DNA of 64,000 bases, taken from contig NZ_AUBZ01000025.1 in the NCBI RefSeq assembly GCF_000429505.1, positions 1-64,000 on the forward strand. The letters run 5' to 3'. Positions 63,068-64,000 of the stretch are shown here, piece after piece. Position 1 is the first letter of the stretch. Each line of letters begins with the position of its first letter. A model generated the notes under the pieces. It searched no databases and was not told the origin of the DNA. It worked only from the letters and a program-made list of their open reading frames with translations. Source of the stretch: Aliagarivorans taiwanensis DSM 22990. Its GTDB lineage: Bacteria > Pseudomonadota > Gammaproteobacteria > Enterobacterales > Celerinatantimonadaceae. Made by a program: the position numbers and the translations under genes.

Positions 63068-64000
63068 ATGGATATCTACACCGAAGCCACTAGCGAGCTC
63101 ACCGAGCAAACCCGCAATCTAGGCGTAAACCTGGCCGATGAACGCATCGGTGCCAAGGCGCTTAGCTGCTCAGACGACTTCTTCGCCTCTGCCCAACGCA
63201 TGCTCAACCACCTTCCTGCCCGCTTCTACCCAGAGCGTTATGACGATAACGGCAAGTGGATGGATGGCTGGGAGAGCCGCCGCCGCCGCGACAACGGCCA
63301 CGACTGGTGCATCGTCGAGCTGGGCGTTGCGGGCATTATCAACGCCATTCAGGTGGATACCCACTTTTTTACCGGTAACTTCGCCCCGGCGGTTAAGGTA
63401 CAAGGGGCCAATGGCGATCAGCCTCCCACAGCAGACAGCGACCAGTGGCAACCACTGCTGGCCACCCACAGCCTTAGCGGCAATAGCGAGCAGCTGTTTG
63501 AGGTGAGTAGCGAGCAACAGTTCCGCTTCCTTAAGGTCAGCATCTTCCCCGACGGCGGCATCTCTCGCCTGAAGGTATTCGGCAAGCCTTGCGTGTCGCA
63601 CACCCCAGGTCAGCAAATCGACTTGATTGCCCTGCAAAACGGCGGGCAAGGCCTGGCCTATAACGACTCCCACTACGGTCACCCGAACAACCTGCTCAGC
63701 CCGGGCGATGCCGCCAACATGGGCGATGGTTGGGAGACCCGCCGCCGCCGCGAACCGGGCAACGACTGGTGCATTATCGCGCTAGGCCAAAAAGGCATCG
63801 CCGAGGCTATCGAGGTCTACACCACTCACTTCAAGGGCAACTTCCCACCCGAGGTGTCAATCCAAGCGGCGTGTTTAGAGCACAGCGATATCGATTTAGT
63901 GCCGCAAAGCCTGTACTGGCAGGAGCTGCTGCCCAAGCAAGCGCTCGCCGCCGACAGCCAGTTCCGCTTTGAAGAACTGGCATCACTGGGGCCAATCACT
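63068..64000 (+). CDS. alc: Allantoicase (3' end outside window)
   Basis: Allantoate amidinohydrolase, which splits allantoate into ureidoglycolate and urea in purine breakdown. ATG 63068 lies behind AAGGA, and the frame is open to the end of the window (311 codons; the family is about 330-350). The two tandem allantoicase repeats are obvious: GWESRRRRDNGHDWCIVELG (about residues 75-94) and GWETRRRREPGNDWCIIALG (about 222-241). Each is followed by a THFxGNF segment. FPDGGISRLKVFG and NDSHYGHPNNLL are further family landmarks. Clustered with an ABC importer and an RpiR regulator that share an operator-like motif with it. Confidence 0.95.
   Translation, partial: MDIYTEATSELTEQTRNLGVNLADERIGAKALSCSDDFFASAQRMLNHLPARFYPERYDDNGKWMDGWESRRRRDNGHDWCIVELGVAGIINAIQVDTHFFTGNFAPAVKVQGANGDQPPTADSDQWQPLLATHSLSGNSEQLFEVSSEQQFRFLKVSIFPDGGISRLKVFGKPCVSHTPGQQIDLIALQNGGQGLAYNDSHYGHPNNLLSPGDAANMGDGWETRRRREPGNDWCIIALGQKGIAEAIEVYTTHFKGNFPPEVSIQAACLEHSDIDLVPQSLYWQELLPKQALAADSQFRFEELASLGPIT

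Overview
The window is chromosomal DNA of a Gammaproteobacterium, most likely a marine or brackish facultative anaerobe of the Alteromonadales/Vibrionales/Aeromonadales type. The grounds are the set of families present (YaeQ, HopJ-type, DUF2780 VcgC/VcgE, DUF4250, DUF2959, CLCA_X, a mtlADR operon under CRP-type sites, NhaA, a BCCT osmolyte carrier, MerR of the ZntR type). I cannot name the genus. Gene density is high, with genes on both strands. No tRNA, rRNA, CRISPR array or prophage is visible.

Layout. 0-1 kb: the right end of an IS5-type insertion sequence sits inside katG and leaves only the first ~158 codons. 1-6 kb: BCCT carrier, PQQ-type sugar dehydrogenase, ChrR-like cupin, nhaA. 6.7-11 kb: a PotABCD-type ABC importer operon. 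11-16 kb: a DUF2780 protein and an RND efflux pair. 16-20 kb: DoxX-like membrane protein and the GDP-mannose genes manB-type and manC-type. 20-31.7 kb: housekeeping and small accessory genes, including a ZntR-like regulator with a permease carrying a Cys-Cys linker, a chemoreceptor, GNAT, SDR, CLCA_X, a Ca2+/Na+ antiporter and yaeQ. 32-34.6 kb: a small region bounded by miniature inverted-repeat elements, holding a caspase-fold-like protein and a partner. 34.9-43 kb: a mannitol PTS island. A complete mtlA-mtlD-mtlR operon is followed by a fused IIA-HPr-EI phosphotransferase gene, and an enzyme IIC-only paralogue with a second MtlR faces it. 43-46 kb: a regular array of CRP-type sites, a methyltransferase gene split by a miniature element, and glmS. 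46.8-58.3 kb: a signalling cluster (EvgS/BvgS-like hybrid kinase broken by two stop codons, a double-receiver protein, a second histidine kinase with a REC-GGDEF-EAL partner). 59-64 kb: a polar-amino-acid-type ABC importer, an RpiR regulator and allantoicase, joined by a shared operator-like motif.

How the genes work together. The mannitol island looks self-contained: MtlA imports and phosphorylates mannitol, MtlD oxidises mannitol-1-phosphate to fructose-6-phosphate, MtlR represses, and the fused IIA-HPr-EI could supply phosphate to it. That last gene has a stop codon just before its catalytic cysteine. The last cluster suggests allantoate (or a related ureide) uptake and cleavage to ureidoglycolate and urea.

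Most unusual signals: (1) a family of ~180-263 bp miniature elements (three copies plus a solo end) whose two internal stems change in a compensating way between copies; (2) six strong and one weak CRP-type sites at 41-52 bp spacing upstream of mtlA; (3) three in-frame nonsense codons in two otherwise open long genes; (4) a putative RpiR operator shared by the ABC operon, the regulator and alc; (5) the methyltransferase split by a miniature element. All family assignments rest on reading the translated sequences, without database searches.
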